A stretch of DNA of 64,000 bases, from assembly GCF_002288925.2 (NCBI RefSeq), contig NW_022098021.1:5210138-5274137 (forward strand), read 5' to 3'. This document shows positions 42,090 through 54,289 of the stretch, piece after piece. How positions within the stretch are numbered: position 1 is the first letter of the stretch; the number at the start of each line of letters is the position of its first letter. The notes under the pieces are model-generated. The model saw only the letters and a list, made by a program, of their open reading frames with translations, was not told the DNA's origin and made no database searches. The position numbers were made by a program, and so were the translations under genes. This DNA comes from Delphinapterus leucas (Eukaryota; Chordata; Mammalia; Artiodactyla; Monodontidae).

Positions 42090-43960
42090 ACTTTACTTTT
42101 TAGCTATAAAAATACTCATTGTGCAGCACTAGAAAATTAAGAAAGGATAATAAGAGCACCCATAATACAACCACCCAATGATAGCTACTCTTAATATTGT
42201 GGTGTACGTCAATCTAAATTTCTTCCCCGATGGTGTGGGTTTTTGGTTTTTGGCTGTGTTGGGTCTTCATTCCTGAGCGGGGGCTTTCTCTAGTTGCAGC
42301 GAGCATTGGCTACTCTTCATTGCAGCGTGTGGGCTTCTCATTGCTATGGCTTCTCTTGCTGCGGAGCACGCGTTCTAGGTGCGTGGGCTCCAGTAGTTGT
42401 GGCACGCAGGCTCAGTAGTTGTGGCTCACGGGCTTAGTTGCTCCACAGCATGCGGGATCTTCCCGGAACAGGGATCAAACCCGTGTCCCCTGCATTGGCA
42501 GGCAGATTCTTAACCACTGCGCCACCAGGGAAGTCCCCCCCCCAATATTTTTTTAAAACCTAAATTTTTAAACTTCATTATAAAGAACTTTTTTCGCACC
42601 TAGCATTTTAACAAAAAATTTCTCAGGTTACTAAAAAGCTTCCTAAACAAAATTTTAATCTCATATAAGAATATATGTATTTTTAAGGCTTTGTTACCTG
42701 TTGTCAAATTAACCTACAGAAAAGTTGCATCAATTGACACACCCACCGGTAAAATATAAAATTACTCACTTCCACACATCTTCACTAATGGACATTAAGA
42801 GTCCTTTAAATATTTGCCAAAATGACGTGCAAGCCTTATTATCTTGAGTTTTTCCCTATTTTCTGTCTTACATTGCAAGTTAGAATTAATATTGTTGATT
42901 TTCATATGCTTAATGATACTCAATGCTACTCCTTTTATAAATTTCCTCTTCATTTTCAAACTAAGCTTTCTATTAAAATGAAATTTTAATGTGAAAAAGG
43001 AATTCATCCTTTGCTTATTGATTTGTTAGAATTCTTTGTATTTTAAGGGTGTTGAGTCTTTGTCTTATGAGTTGAGATTTTTGAGTTTTTTTTAAAGTAC
43101 AGATGCTTTAGATTTTTGTATAATTGATCATTTTCTTTTTGTTTTCTACTTGTGGTGTCATGCTTAGGAAAGAATTCCCCACTTCAGTATTATATTCATT
43201 TGTATTTTCTTCTAGTTTAATGTTACTTCTTTTAAAATCTTTAGTATGTCTGTAATTTAACTGGTACAAGGAGTAAGGGAGTATCTATTTTTATATTCTT
43301 AAGAAATGCTTACCCACTTCACAAACCCACTTACTAGTCATCCCCCACAAAAGTAATAATTAAAGTACCACCTTCTTCATATAGTAAATTCTAATATATA
43401 CTTTGATCTATGTCTGGATATCTCTTTTTCTCCACTTATCTGTTTATCTGTTTTGGCCCTGGAATCATTCTTTTTGATTGTAAGTATATGACATATTTTA
43501 ACATCTATTAGGGCAAATTTCTCCTGATTGCATTCTTTTTTTCCAAAAGTTTAAAGAATATTCTCATACATTTATTCATCTAGATAAATTTTAGAAACAT
43601 TCAGTCATATTCCCAAAAAAATCCCATGGAACTTTTTATTGAATGTCGTTATATGTACATGTTAACTTGGAAAAAATTGGCAGCTTTACAATATTGAGTC
43701 TTCTCACCCAGAAATTTTATTCAAATCTTCTTTTATGTCCCCTGACATCCAAAGTATTTGCAGTTTTCTTTTTCATATGGGTCCTGCACGTTTCATATAA
43801 AACTTACCCCAGATTTTCTGTAATCGTACATCAGATCACTTTTCATCACATTTCTAATAATTTACTGTTGATAATGACACTTGATTATAATTTTCTTTTC
43901 CTGTATTTTCAAACTGTCTCTTTAGGGTAAAACCAGAAAAATTGGGATAACTTGGCATAA
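42090..43960 (-). mobile_element. old L1 (L1ME-like), antisense
   Basis: Starts with ACCCATAATACAACCACCCAATGATAGCTACTC. After a SINE it runs through T-rich antisense ORF2 to TTTACAATATTGAGTCTTCTCACCC (43686) and the following segment. No surviving frame. Confidence 0.6.
42236..42537 (-). mobile_element. CHR-1-like SINE (long form), antisense
   Basis: GGCTGTGTTGGGTCTTCATTCC, long CHR body, CACCAGGGAAGTCCC followed by a C-run. Flanking duplication not clear. Confidence 0.88.
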
Positions 43961-44169
43961 GACTATGGATACATTGAAGGACTCTGGCCAGATTGCTTTA
44001 AAATTTTCACACCACAATTAAAATATTTAAGAGTCCCTGTTTCATACCACCCTGAACTATTCAGTGTTATTTTTGTAAATCAATAATTAATTTTGAAGGA
44101 AATAGTATATTCTTGACTTTTAATTTACTACTTCTGAAGGTGACCATTTTCACATAAGTTCTGGTCATT

Positions 44170-44520
44170 TTTCAGTCATCTGCGTAGAAGACAATGCCAT
44201 GGATTGGTAGGTGGTAGATGATATTTGCAGAACTAAAATGCCATTGGCTGAGAAAATAGAGTTCACCTAGTTCAGTGATGAACTGGATAGAGGCACATTT
44301 AGTTACAGAAATAACTGAGGGTACCACTGGCATTGAGCGGGTGGGTGCCAAGGATGCTAGATGTCTCACACTTCATGGGACAATCCTGCATAATAATGAA
44401 TGTCATACTGAACATGGTTACGAGTGAAAAACTTCTAATTTTCTGTGTTTTGTACCTAATTCTGTTTTGCACATACCCATTTTTGCACCATTTTCATCTA
44501 CACTGAAATTTCTAGGCATG
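44170..44520. repeat. probable hAT-Charlie-type MER element
   Basis: ACCACTGGCATTGAGCGGGTGGGTGCCAAGGATGCTAGATGTCTCACACTTCATGGGACAATCCTGCATAATAATGAATGTC (44321-44402) follows the pattern of a non-autonomous MER hAT element. Exact family uncertain. Confidence 0.45.
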
Positions 44521-44551
44521 GAACGCTAATGTAAATCAGGATAACATGGTA

Positions 44552-45372
44552 GGCTTTCTTGGTTTGGCTAGTCTGTGAAGACCTGAGGTGCTGGGGCCGC
44601 CTGGCCACCAGGAGCCAAAGCAGTCAGAGGAGGGCACCAAGGTAGCCCTGGAGACACCTCAGTGCTGGGCACACGACCACTGCCCTTGGCCCCCAAGTTC
44701 CTCCTCCCCCCACCGGCCCCCAGACCCTGCCCGGCCTGTCCTGTGTGGTGTGCTGGCCCTCGCTGAGGTGCGCTGCAGGGCAACATGCTCCTTTGGGTTG
44801 TGAAGACCAAGATAAACATGCTAAATGGATAAAATTTAAGACAGATATCACAGAATTGATGGGAGGAGACAAGCCGTGTGGCTGACAGGGTCTTGGTGCT
44901 CCGGCTGGGTGTCAGGCCTGAGCCCCTGAGATGGGAGAGCTGAGTTCAGGACTTTGGTCCACCAGAGACCTCCCAGCCCCACGTAATATCAAACAGAAAA
45001 AGTTCTCCCAGAGATCTCCATCTCAACACTAAGACCCAGCTCCACTTAACGACCAGCAAGCTACAGGGCTGGACACCCTATGCCAGACAACTAGCAAGAC
45101 AGGAACACAAACCCACCCATTAGCAGAGAGGCTGCCTAAAATCATAATAAGTTCACAGACACCCGAAAACACACCACCGGATGTGGTCCCGCCCACCAGA
45201 AAGACAAGATCCAGCCTCATCCACCAGAACACAGGCACCAGTCCCCTCCACCAGGAAGCCTACACAACCCACTGAACCAACCTTACCCACTGGGAGCAGA
45301 CACCAAAAACAACAGGAACTATGAACCTGCAGCCTGTGAAACAGAGACCCCAAACACAGTAAGTTAAGCAAA
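44552..45372 (+). promoter_or_regulatory. L1 5' UTR with putative internal promoter
   Basis: About 820 bp between the target-site duplication and the ORF1 start. The first ~270 bp are GC-rich (C-run CTCCTCCCCCCACC near 44701). The last ~500 bp are A/C-rich with repeated CCACCAG and GACCAGC-type motifs. In L1s this region holds the internal RNA polymerase II promoter; activity of this copy is unknown. Confidence 0.6.
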
Positions 45373-46263
45373 ATGAGAACACAGAGAAACACACAGCAGA
45401 TGAAGGAGCAAGGAAAAAACCCACCAGACCAAACAAATGAAGAGGAAATAGGCAGTCTACCTGAAAAAGAATTCAGAGTAACGATAGTAAAGATGATCCA
45501 AAATCTTGGAAATAGAATAGACAAAATGCAAGAAACATTTAACAAGGACCTAGAAGAACTAAAGATGAAACAAGCAACGATGAACAACACAATAAATGAA
45601 ATTAAAAATACTCTAGATGGGATCAATAGCAGAATAACTGAGGCAGAAGAACGGATAAGTGACCAGGAAGATAAAATAGTGGAAATAACTACTGCAGAGC
45701 AGAATAAAGAAAAAAGAATGAAAAGAATTGAGGACAGTCTCAGAGACTGTGGGACAAGATTAAACGCACCAACATTCGAATTATAGGGGTCCCAGAAGAA
45801 GAAGAGAAAATAAAAAGGGACTGAGAAAATATTTGAAGACATGATAGTTGAAAACTTCCCTAATATGGGTAAGGAAATAGTCAGTCAAGCCCAGGAAATC
45901 AGAGTCCCACACAGGATAAATCCAAGGAGAAACACGCCAAGACACATATTAATCAAACTATCAAAAATTAAATACAAAGAAAAAATATTAAAAGCAACAA
46001 GGGAAAAGCAATAATTAACATACAAGGGAATCTCCATAAGGTTAACAGCTGATCTTTCAGCAGAAACTCTGCAAGCCAGAAGGGACTGGCAGGACATATT
46101 TAAAGTGATGAAAGGGAAAAACCTACAACCAAGATTACTCTACCCAGCAAGGATCTCATTCAGATTCAATGGAGAAATTAAAACCTTTACAGATAAGCGA
46201 AAGCTAACAGAATGCAGCACCACCAAACCAGCTTTACAACAAATGCTAAAGGAACTTCTCTAG
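45373..46263 (+). pseudogene. LINE-1 ORF1 pseudogene (RNA-binding protein ORF1p)
   Basis: ORF1p is a trimeric coiled-coil RNA chaperone that packages L1 RNA. The ATG at 45373 opens 137 intact codons (MRTQRNTQQMKEQ...). They include a heptad-like coiled-coil stretch around residues 45-110, rich in I/L/M with E, K and N, ending at a stop at 45784. Beyond a frameshift near 45755 and another near 45825, sequence for the RRM and C-terminal domains is still readable to a stop at about 46262. An in-frame TAA replaces a sense codon at 46012-46014. The expected full length is about 290-300 aa, so the gene is broken in the middle. Confidence 0.85.
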
Positions 46264-46320
46264 GCAGGAAACACAAGAGAAGGAAAAGACTTACAATAAC
46301 AAACCCAAAACAATTACAAA

Positions 46321-49300
46321 ATGGTAATAGGAACATACATATCAGTAACTACCTTAAATGTAAATGAATTAAATGCTTCAACCAAAAGACACAGACTGGC
46401 TGAATGGATACAAAAACAAGACCCATACATATGCTGTCTACAAGAGACCCACTTCAGACCTAGGGACACATACAGGCTGAAAGTGAGGGGATGGAAAAAG
46501 ATATTCCATGCAAATGGAAATCAAAAGAAAGCTGGAGTAAAAATTCTCATATCAGACAAAATAGACATTAAAATAAAGACTATTACAAGAGACAAGGAAG
46601 CACACTACATAATGATCAAGGGATCAATCCCAGAAGAAGCTATACAAATTGTAAATATTTATGCACCCAACATAGGAGCACCTCAATACATGAGGCAAAT
46701 GCTAACAGCCATAAAAGGGGAAATCGACGGTAACACATTCATAGTAGGGGACTTTAACACACCACTCTCACCAATGGACAGATCATCCAAAATGAAATAA
46801 ATAAGGAAATACAAGCTTTAAATGATACATTAAATAAGATGGACTTAATTGATATTTATAGGACATTCCATCCAAAACCAACAGAATACACATTTTTCTC
46901 AAGTGCTCATGGAACATTCTCCAGGATAGATCATATCTTGAGTCACAAATCAAGCCTTGGTAAAGTTAAGAAAATGGAAATCATATCAAATATCTTTTCT
47001 GACCACAACGCTATGAGACTAGATATAAATTACAGGAAAAAAATCTGTAAAAAATACAAACACATGGAGGCTCAACAATACACTACTAAATAACCAGTAT
47101 ACCACTAAAGAAATCAAAGAGGAAATCAAAAAATACCTAGAAACAAATGACAATGAAAACACGACAACCCAAAACCTATGGGATGCAGCACAACAAGTTC
47201 TAAGAGGGAAGTTTATATCAATACAATCCTACCTCAAGAAACAAGAAAAATCTCAAATTAACAACCTAAACTTACACCTAAAGCAATTAGAGAAAGAAGA
47301 ACAAAAAGTCCCCAAAGTTAGCAGAAGGAAAGAAATCATAAAGATCAGATCAGAAATAAACAAAAAGGAAATGAAGGAAATGATAGGAAAAATCAATGAA
47401 ACTAAAACTTTGTTCTTTGAGAAGATAAACAATATTGATAAACCATTAGCCAGACTCATCAAGAAAAAAAGGAAGACTCAAATCAGTAGAATTAGAAATG
47501 AAAAAGGAGAAGTAACAACTGACCCTGCAGAAATACAAAGGATCATGAGAGATTACTACAAGCAACTGTATGCCAATAAAATGGACAACCTGGAAGAAAT
47601 GGACAAATTCTTAGAAATGCACAACCTTCCAAGACTGAACCAGGAAAAAACAGAAAATATAAACAGACCAATCACAAGCACTGAAATTGAAACTGTGATT
47701 TAAAATCTTCCAACAAACAAAAGTCCAGGGCCAGATGGCTTCATAGGTGAATTCTATCAAACATTTAGAGAAGAGCTAACACCTATCCTTCTCAAACTCT
47801 TCCAAGATGTAGCATAGGGAGGAACACTCCCAAACTCATTCTATGAGGCCACCATTACACTGATACCAAAGCCAAAGTGTCACAAAAAAAGAAAACTACA
47901 GGTCAATATCACTGATGAACATAGATGCAAAAATCGTCAACAAAATACCAGCAAACAGAATCCAACAGCACATTAAAAGGATCATACACCATGATCAAGT
48001 GTAGTTTATCCCAGGAGTGCAAGGATCCTTCAATATATGCAAATCAATCAATGTGATAAACCATATTAACAAACTGAAGAAGAAAAACCATATGATCATC
48101 TCAATAGATGCAGAGAAAGCTTTCAATAAAATTCAACACCCATTTATGATAAAAACCCTCCAGAAAGTAGGCATAGAGGGAACTTACTTCAACATAATAA
48201 AGTCCATATATGACAAACCCAAGCCAACATCGTTCTCAATGGTGAAAAACTGAAACGATTTCCACTAAGATCAGGAACAAGACAAGGTTGCCCACTCTCA
48301 CCACTATTATTCAACATAGTTTTGGAAGCTTTAGCCACAGCAATCAGAGAAGAAAAAGAAATAAAAGGAATCTAAATTGGAAAAGAAGAAGTAAAACTGT
48401 CACTATTTGCAGATGACATGATACTATACATAGAGAATCCTAAAGAGGCTACCAGAAAACTACTAGAGCTAATCAATGACTTTGGTAGAGTAGCAGGATA
48501 CAAAATCAATGCACAGAAATCTCTTGCATTCCTATACACTAATGATGAAAAATCTGAAAGAGAAATTAAGGAAACATTCCCATTTACCACTGCAACAAAA
48601 AGAATAAAATACCTAGCAATAAACCTACCTAAGGAGACAAAAAACCTGTATGCAGAAAACTATAAGACACTCATGAAAGAAATTAAAGATGATACAAACA
48701 GATGGAGAGATATACCGTGTTCTTGGATTGGAAGAATCAACGTTGTGAAAATGACTATACCACCCAAGGCAACCTACAGATTCAGTGCAATCCCTATAAA
48801 ACTGCCAATGGCATTTTTCACAGAACTAGAACAAAAAATCTCACAATTTGTATAGAAACACAAGACTCCAAATAGCCAAAGCAATCTTGAGAAAGAAAAA
48901 CGGAGCTGGAGGAATCAGGCTCCCTGACTTCAGACTATACTACAAAGCTACAGTAATCAAGACAGTATGGTACTGGCACAAAAACAGAAATATAGATCAA
49001 TGGAACAGGATAGAAAGCCCAGAGATAAACCCATGCACATATGGTCACCTTATCTATGACAAAGGAGGCAAGAACATAAAATGGAAAAACGACAGCCTCT
49101 TCAATAAGTGGTGCTGGGAAAACTGGACAGCTACATGTAAAAGGATGAATTAGAATACTCCCTAACACCACACAAAAATAAACTCAAAATGGATTAAAGA
49201 CCTAAATGTAAGGCCAGACACTATCAAACTCTTAGAGGAAAACATAGGCAGAACACTCTATGACATAAATCACAGCAAGATCCTTTCTGACCCACCTCCT

Positions 49301-50125
49301 AGAGAAATGGAAATAAAAACAAACATAAACAAATGGGACATAATGAAACTTAAAAGTTTTTGCACAGAAAAGGAAACCATAAACAAGACAAAAAGACAGC
49401 CCTCAGAATGGGAGAAAATATTTGCAAATGAAGCAACTGACAAAGGATTAATCTCTAAAATATACAAACAGCTCATGCAGCTCAATATCAAAAGAACAAA
49501 CAACCCAATCCAAAACTGGGAATAAGACCTAAATAGACATTTCTCCAAAGAAGATATACAGATTGCCAACAAACACATGAAAGGATGCTCAACACCACTA
49601 ATCATGAGAGAAATGCAGATCAAAACTACAATGAGGTATCACCTCACACCAGTCAGAATGGCCATCATCAAAAAATCTACAAACAATAAATGCTGGAGAG
49701 GGTGTGGAGAAAAAGGAAACCTCTTGCACTGTTGGTGGGAATGTAAATTGATACAGCCACTATGGAGAACAGTATGGAGGTTCCTCAAAAAACTAAAAAC
49801 ATAACTACCATATGACCCAGCAGTCCCACTATTGGGCATATACCCTGAGAAAACCATTATTCGAAAAGAGTCACATACCACAATGTTCACTGCAGCTCTA
49901 TTTACAATAGCCAGGACATGGAAGCAACCTAAATGTCCATCGACAGATGAATGGATAAAGAAGATGTGGCACATATACACAATGGAATATTACTCAGCCA
50001 TAAAAAGAAATGAAATTGAGTTATTTGTAGTGAGGTGGATGGACCTAGAGACTCTCATACAGAGTGAAGTAAGTCAGAAAGAGAAAAACAAATACCATAT
50101 GCTAACACATACATATGGAATCTAA
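46321..50125 (+). pseudogene. LINE-1 ORF2 pseudogene (endonuclease / reverse transcriptase)
   Basis: ORF2p nicks target DNA and reverse-transcribes L1 RNA. Domains are visible in order. The AP-type endonuclease spans 46321-47050, with N in TLNVN, QETH, GDFN near 46749 and SDH at 46998-47006, the last already in a shifted frame. The RT has FADD at 48406-48417. The cysteine-rich C-terminus (C-x3-C...H-x4-C) is near 49690-49760. It ends at 50125. Lesions include frameshifts near 46795, 47095-47370, 47880, 48220 and 48860, and stops TAA 47701, TAG 47815, TAG 48002, TAA 48373 and TAG 48853. Length matches the usual ~1,270-aa ORF2. Spacing from ORF1 is about 57 bp. Confidence 0.88.
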
Positions 50126-50498
50126 AAAAAAAAAAAGTTCTGAAGAACATAAGCGCAGGACAGGAATAAAGACACAGACATGGGGAATGGACTTGAGGAC
50201 ACGGGGAGGGAGAAGGATAAGATGGCACGAAGTGAGAGAGTGGCATGGACATATATTCACTACCAAAGGTAAAATAGATAACTGGTGGGAAGCAGCCGCA
50301 CAGCACAGGGAGATCAGCTCGGTGCTTTGTGTCCGAGGGGGTGGAATAGGGGGTGGGATATGGAGGGTGGGAGGGAGACACAAGAGGGAGGAGATATGGG
50401 GATGTATGTGTATGCATAGCTGATTCACTGTGTTATACAGCAGAAACTAACACACCATTGTAAAGCAATTATACTCCAATAAAGATGTTAAAAAAAAA
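50126..50498 (+). other. L1 3' UTR and poly(A)
   Basis: G-rich polypurine segment GGGGGTGGAATAGGGGGTGGG at about 50336-50360, then CACAAGAGGGAGGAG, AATAAAG near 50479 and a short A-tail. This UTR subtype recurs truncated at 27730, 33136 (antisense) and 36771. Confidence 0.85.
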
Positions 50499-50510
50499 GA
50501 TAACATTGTA

Positions 50511-50944
50511 ACTTGATTTGTTTGGATATTAACAAGAGTCATTCAAGTTTGAAAATCATGTCACTGATGGCAACATATTTGTTACTGACATTACCAATAC
50601 AGCACATCATTCTCAATCTGTTTTTGTAGCTGTCCCATTCACAATGATTCTAAGAACAGTGCAAGAATCTGTCTAAATTACTGAATCTTCTAGTCTAGTT
50701 ATGCTCAAACACTTACATATTTTTACATATAAAAATACGTCAGTTTATAACAAATTACTTACTTTTTATTTATCCTTAAACTTAGGTCAATTTAAACTTA
50801 GGGCAATATATTTTAATATTATTATTATTAACATATAGGTAGGTTATATTTTCTATAAATATAATTTCAAGATACAAAGGGGGGAATTGCACAACATTGG
50901 TATAAAAAGTGGATATTGACATCTTAAAATATTAACATCCAAAA
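50511..50944. other. A/T-rich non-coding DNA
   Basis: A (TTA)n-like patch at 50812-50832; otherwise no recognised repeat. Confidence 0.4.
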
Positions 50945-51148
50945 CCAAATTTATATCAGGAAATCAAAAATTGTTCAGTATTAGAATATATTTTAACATA
51001 ATTCACAATATTAATAGATTTAAGGAGAAAAATCATATGACTATCTCGATAAACGCTGAAAGCCTTTGAAAAAATGTAATACTCATCCCTAAAGATTCCT
51101 GAGAAAACAGAAATGGATTAAGACTTCCTTAACACTCTATATTAACCA

Positions 51149-51625
51149 TGTTATTTTATCTTCTGTATTTTGATGCTGAGACCTTCCTCATCCTCGAGGG
51201 ACTACCCCTTCTACCGTTATCTCTCTATTCATAGACATGGTAAACAACTCATCTGTGATACCATCTCTTTTATTGGGCTCTCGCATTCTGGGGCATTATG
51301 TACCTGCTCTAATCACCCTGGAGCCAACTAGCGGAAAATTGGGGGCAGCCCTAGGTCCTAGGGCCTGCTGAAATTTTTCAAGCTAGCCATCCCAAGTCTG
51401 CTTCCTTTGCCTTGCCCCTTCCTTCCCATGGAAGCCGCAATAAAGGCTTTTGACCACATTTCCCCTCACTCCCTCTGCCCCACTGGGCTCACCCTGCAGT
51501 TTCCCCATGTGCCCCCCCAATGGTGTGGCATGCCCCTTCCTTTGGGTATCTGTGAGTATAACAAGCTCTCTTCTTAATGGAAGTCATCTCTTGATCTGTT
51601 GGCCTTGCCATGCTTAAATAACAAT
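51149..51625 (+). repeat. probable solo LTR inserted in L1
   Basis: Non-L1 block of about 480 bp starting TGTTATTTTATC. It has an AATAAA signal in GCAATAAAGGC at about 51437, followed by a C-rich stretch, and ends TTGGCCTTGCCATGC near 51615. L1 sequence lies on both sides. No retroviral coding sequence. Family uncertain; terminal TG/CA is plausible but no clean duplication was seen. Confidence 0.5.
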
Positions 51626-51845
51626 AAAACCTACATTTTAAAACATAGGGCAACGTATGTATAATTCAGTCCTAAAGCCGGCTTCTTTTTTAATGGAGAA
51701 ATGCAAGAGCTATTCCCATTAAAGTCAGGCAAGATGTCTACTATCTCCACGACTATTTAACATTGTTCTGGAGGTACTAGCTAATACAGTTTGACTAAAG
51801 AAAATGACGTAAGGAAAAGAAAATTGAAAATAAAACTTTCTCTGG

Positions 51846-51980
51846 GGACTTCCCTGGCTGTCCAGTGGTTGAGACTCCGTGCTTCCACTGCAGGGGGCAC
51901 AGGTTCAATCCCTGGTTGGGGAACTAAGATCCCGCATGCCACACAGCACGGCCAAAAAAACCCGCAAAAAAACAAAAAAA
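51846..51980 (+). mobile_element. short tRNA-only CHR SINE
   Basis: GGGGACTTCCCTGGCTGTCC head, CAGGTTCAATCCCTGG box B, ACGGCCAAAAAAACC tail. Flanks (CTTTCTCTG / CACTGTCTCTG) suggest an imperfect duplication. Confidence 0.85.
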
Positions 51981-52114
51981 CACTGTCTCTGTTTGCACAT
52001 GACAGAATAGCATATCTGGAAAATGCTAGAAAATGAAAGATGAAGCAATTCAAACGATAAAAGAATTCCATAAGATAGCAGGATACAAAATTAACACACA
52101 AAAATCAATAGCAT

Positions 52115-52945
52115 TGACTTCAAGGTTCTGGTCTGACACGTAAAAAGCTTGGACCTCATCACTCCCAACTCCACAAAGAAGAAAAAAAAAGCTAAACAAA
52201 CTGCTTCTCAAATCCATCAAAGAACTGAGGTCACAGGGCAAACTGACACCCTGAAAACTGGTGAGACAGACAGGCAGACACAGAAAACCACAGCTCACGG
52301 AGAGCAGAAGCTGCACCTGGAGCCTGGCAGGAACACCTGAATGTAAGCCACTAATTTCTAGAGGCTGAGCGTGGGCTAGCTTGAGAGATAAAACTCCTGA
52401 GAGCCTAGTCTTGGGGTACCCCACACTTTCCTGAGTTTTACCTCCAGGAGTCCCACAAGGTCCTCAGGGGGAAGGGGAAAGTAACTGCTTTGAAATAAGC
52501 TCAGAGCACTCTGTTCTCCACAATTGCCTGCCCTGAAGAGAAAATATTTTACCAGACCTGGGGAAAGCAAAATACCCCACTCCAGCCCATTCTAGTTTTC
52601 CTCACCTAATGGCGATGGTGGGGAGGTGACCTGTGAATGTCACAACCCAGGGCTCCTAAAAGACTGAGACCTAATCAGAGGCTCTATATAATGTTTCCCT
52701 TCCTCCCATACCTCACCACCACATTAACAGGACTCCTGGAGACTACAACTGAAAGAGCTGCAAACTTCAGACCCTATTTAAGAATTAGTCTCTAGGGAAA
52801 CCTAAAGACGACCAGGGAGACAAAAACAAGGACCTTAGAAGAAATTCTAGCCTTGGAAACCACAGCTACAGCAAAGAATAAACACAGCCTAACTCCCAGC
52901 CAGATTAACATGAAACCTCACTCTAAAGGTCTATTTACCTCAGTT
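52115..52945 (+). repeat. possible old L1 5'-region sequence
   Basis: GCTTGGACCTCATCACTCCCAACTCC and later ACCACATTAACAGGACTCCTGGAG...TAAGAATTAGTCTCTAGG have the style of old L1 5' UTR/leader sequence. It lies next to an L1 body but out of order. Tentative. Confidence 0.35.
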
Positions 52946-53104
52946 TCTTTTACCCAATATTATATCATGTTACATATTGCAGGATTAAGCAAATGAGCAA
53001 AAATGTTGATGTTGTTGGGATCCAGTTCTCACTATAGAAGAAGTTCATACAATATGGAATATGGGAAGCTCGGAAAGAACTCTGTGGAAATTGGAGACAT
53101 TTTA

Positions 53105-53205
53105 AAAATATATGTATATACATGATTATGTGCACACGTGTATCTGTACACATGCGTATGCATGTGTACGTGTATGTATGTGTTTGCATATGTAGATACA
53201 TGTTT
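53105..53205. repeat. alternating purine-pyrimidine tract
   Basis: Imperfect TATG/CACG/TGTG run, including ACATGCGTATGCATGTGTACG (about 53150-53170). A degenerate microsatellite with Z-DNA-like alternation. Confidence 0.7.
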
Positions 53206-53689
53206 CTATTACCCAGGATTGTCTGCTGAAAGGGCTAAGAAGCAAAGTACCCCAGTAGTAATGAGCACCTGGAACCCAGAGCTTGATCTCTACCACCATC
53301 CCCAGTGTATGTAATGAGAGCATCTCGGAAAATGGCTCATTCCAGGGCTTGACAGAATAGACAGCAGATGAGCCTGGAATGTCATGTAACGCCAGAAAGT
53401 AAGGAACTCCTTTGTGAAATACAATGGATGCAGGTCATGAAAATGAGGTTGAAGGGGCTCCTGCTGGCCACAGCTGGCACAATATTTGAGCACCAAAATA
53501 ATTAGGATAAGAACGAATTATAAAACATTCAAAAATAGGGATTCATGAGCTTATAACAATGATAAACAGATGAATAAAGTGGGGGAAAAGGAAAGGCTCT
53601 TGATTACAGCAGAGTGCTGAGGGCCAACTGTTAATGTGGAGGGGGTTCCAGAGCGGGAAAACGGTCATTTTGCAACCACCAGGGTAGAG
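53206..53689. other. non-coding DNA
   Basis: No recognised repeat or coding signature. Confidence 0.35.
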
Positions 53690-54110
53690 ACTGGATCAGT
53701 GAAGAATCATCGGTGGATGAATGAATAAACAAACGTGTTGTATACAGACAGTGGAATCCTAGCGTTAAAGAGGAAGAAGATTCTGACACAGGATACAACA
53801 TGGATGAATCTTGAAGACGTTATGCTAAGCAAACTAAGCCAATCACTGTAAGGCAAATATTATATGATTCCACTTACATGAGATTTCTAAAGCAGTCAAT
53901 TCACAGAGACTGCAAGTAGCATAGCGGTTGCCAGGGCCTGGAGGGAAGGGGCATGGGGTTATGGTTTAATGGGTGCACTTTCAGTTTTGAAGATGAGAGG
54001 AGTTCTATGGACGGATGGTGGTAATGCTACTGAACTGTACACTGAAAAATGGCTAAGATGTAAATTTATGTTATATGAATATTTTATCACAAGTAAAAAT
54101 AAATAATCTT
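53690..54110 (+). mobile_element. old L1 3' end
   Basis: GATGAATGAATAAACAAACGTG, ACAACATGGATGAATCTTGAAGACG, GGTTGCCAGGGCCTGGAGGGAAGGGGC and AACTGTACACTGAAAAATGGC in L1 order. Confidence 0.8.
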
Positions 54111-54289
54111 AAAAAGAAAACCATCACTGGATGCCAACCTCAGAGGGAAATTTTGACGAGGAACAGGCTTGTTCATCTTTTAAAAATGTCTCCCTGTAGA
54201 CTGCTTCTCAGTTGCAATGAATAAATCTGGCAGCAACCTGATCAAGGATTAAAATTAACATTACCAATGAGAGATAGCTGGACATCATG

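Larger units (their letters stand above)
44552..50498 (+). mobile_element. full-length LINE-1 (inactive)
   Basis: About 5.95 kb with 5' UTR, ORF1, ORF2, 3' UTR and poly(A). It is bounded by GATAACATGGTA (44540-44551) and GATAACATTGTA (50499-50510), a 12-bp target-site duplication with one mismatch. LINE-1 moves by target-primed reverse transcription; ORF1p binds RNA and ORF2p supplies endonuclease and reverse transcriptase. Both ORFs here carry several stops and frameshifts, so the copy cannot move. It is the only near-complete L1 in the window, and no SINE has landed in it. That, with a recognisable duplication, points to a middle-aged, lineage-specific insertion. Confidence 0.88.
50945..52110 (+). 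mobile_element. old L1 ORF2 RT-region fragment, split by an LTR and a SINE
   Basis: AAAAATCATATGACTATCTCGATAAACGCTGAAAG (51029-51063) reads as the RT segment '[10 protein letters not shown]'. After the insertion it resumes with CTACTATCTCCACGACTATTTAACATTG (51736-51763). After the SINE it continues with GATAGCAGGATACAAAATTAACAC. The frame is destroyed. Confidence 0.65.

Noticed and set aside
45153..45842. 229-codon antisense frame opposite L1 ORF1
   Set aside because: It is the complement of the ORF1 coiled-coil region; the phenylalanine/serine-rich content is the mirror of lysine- and glutamate-rich codons.
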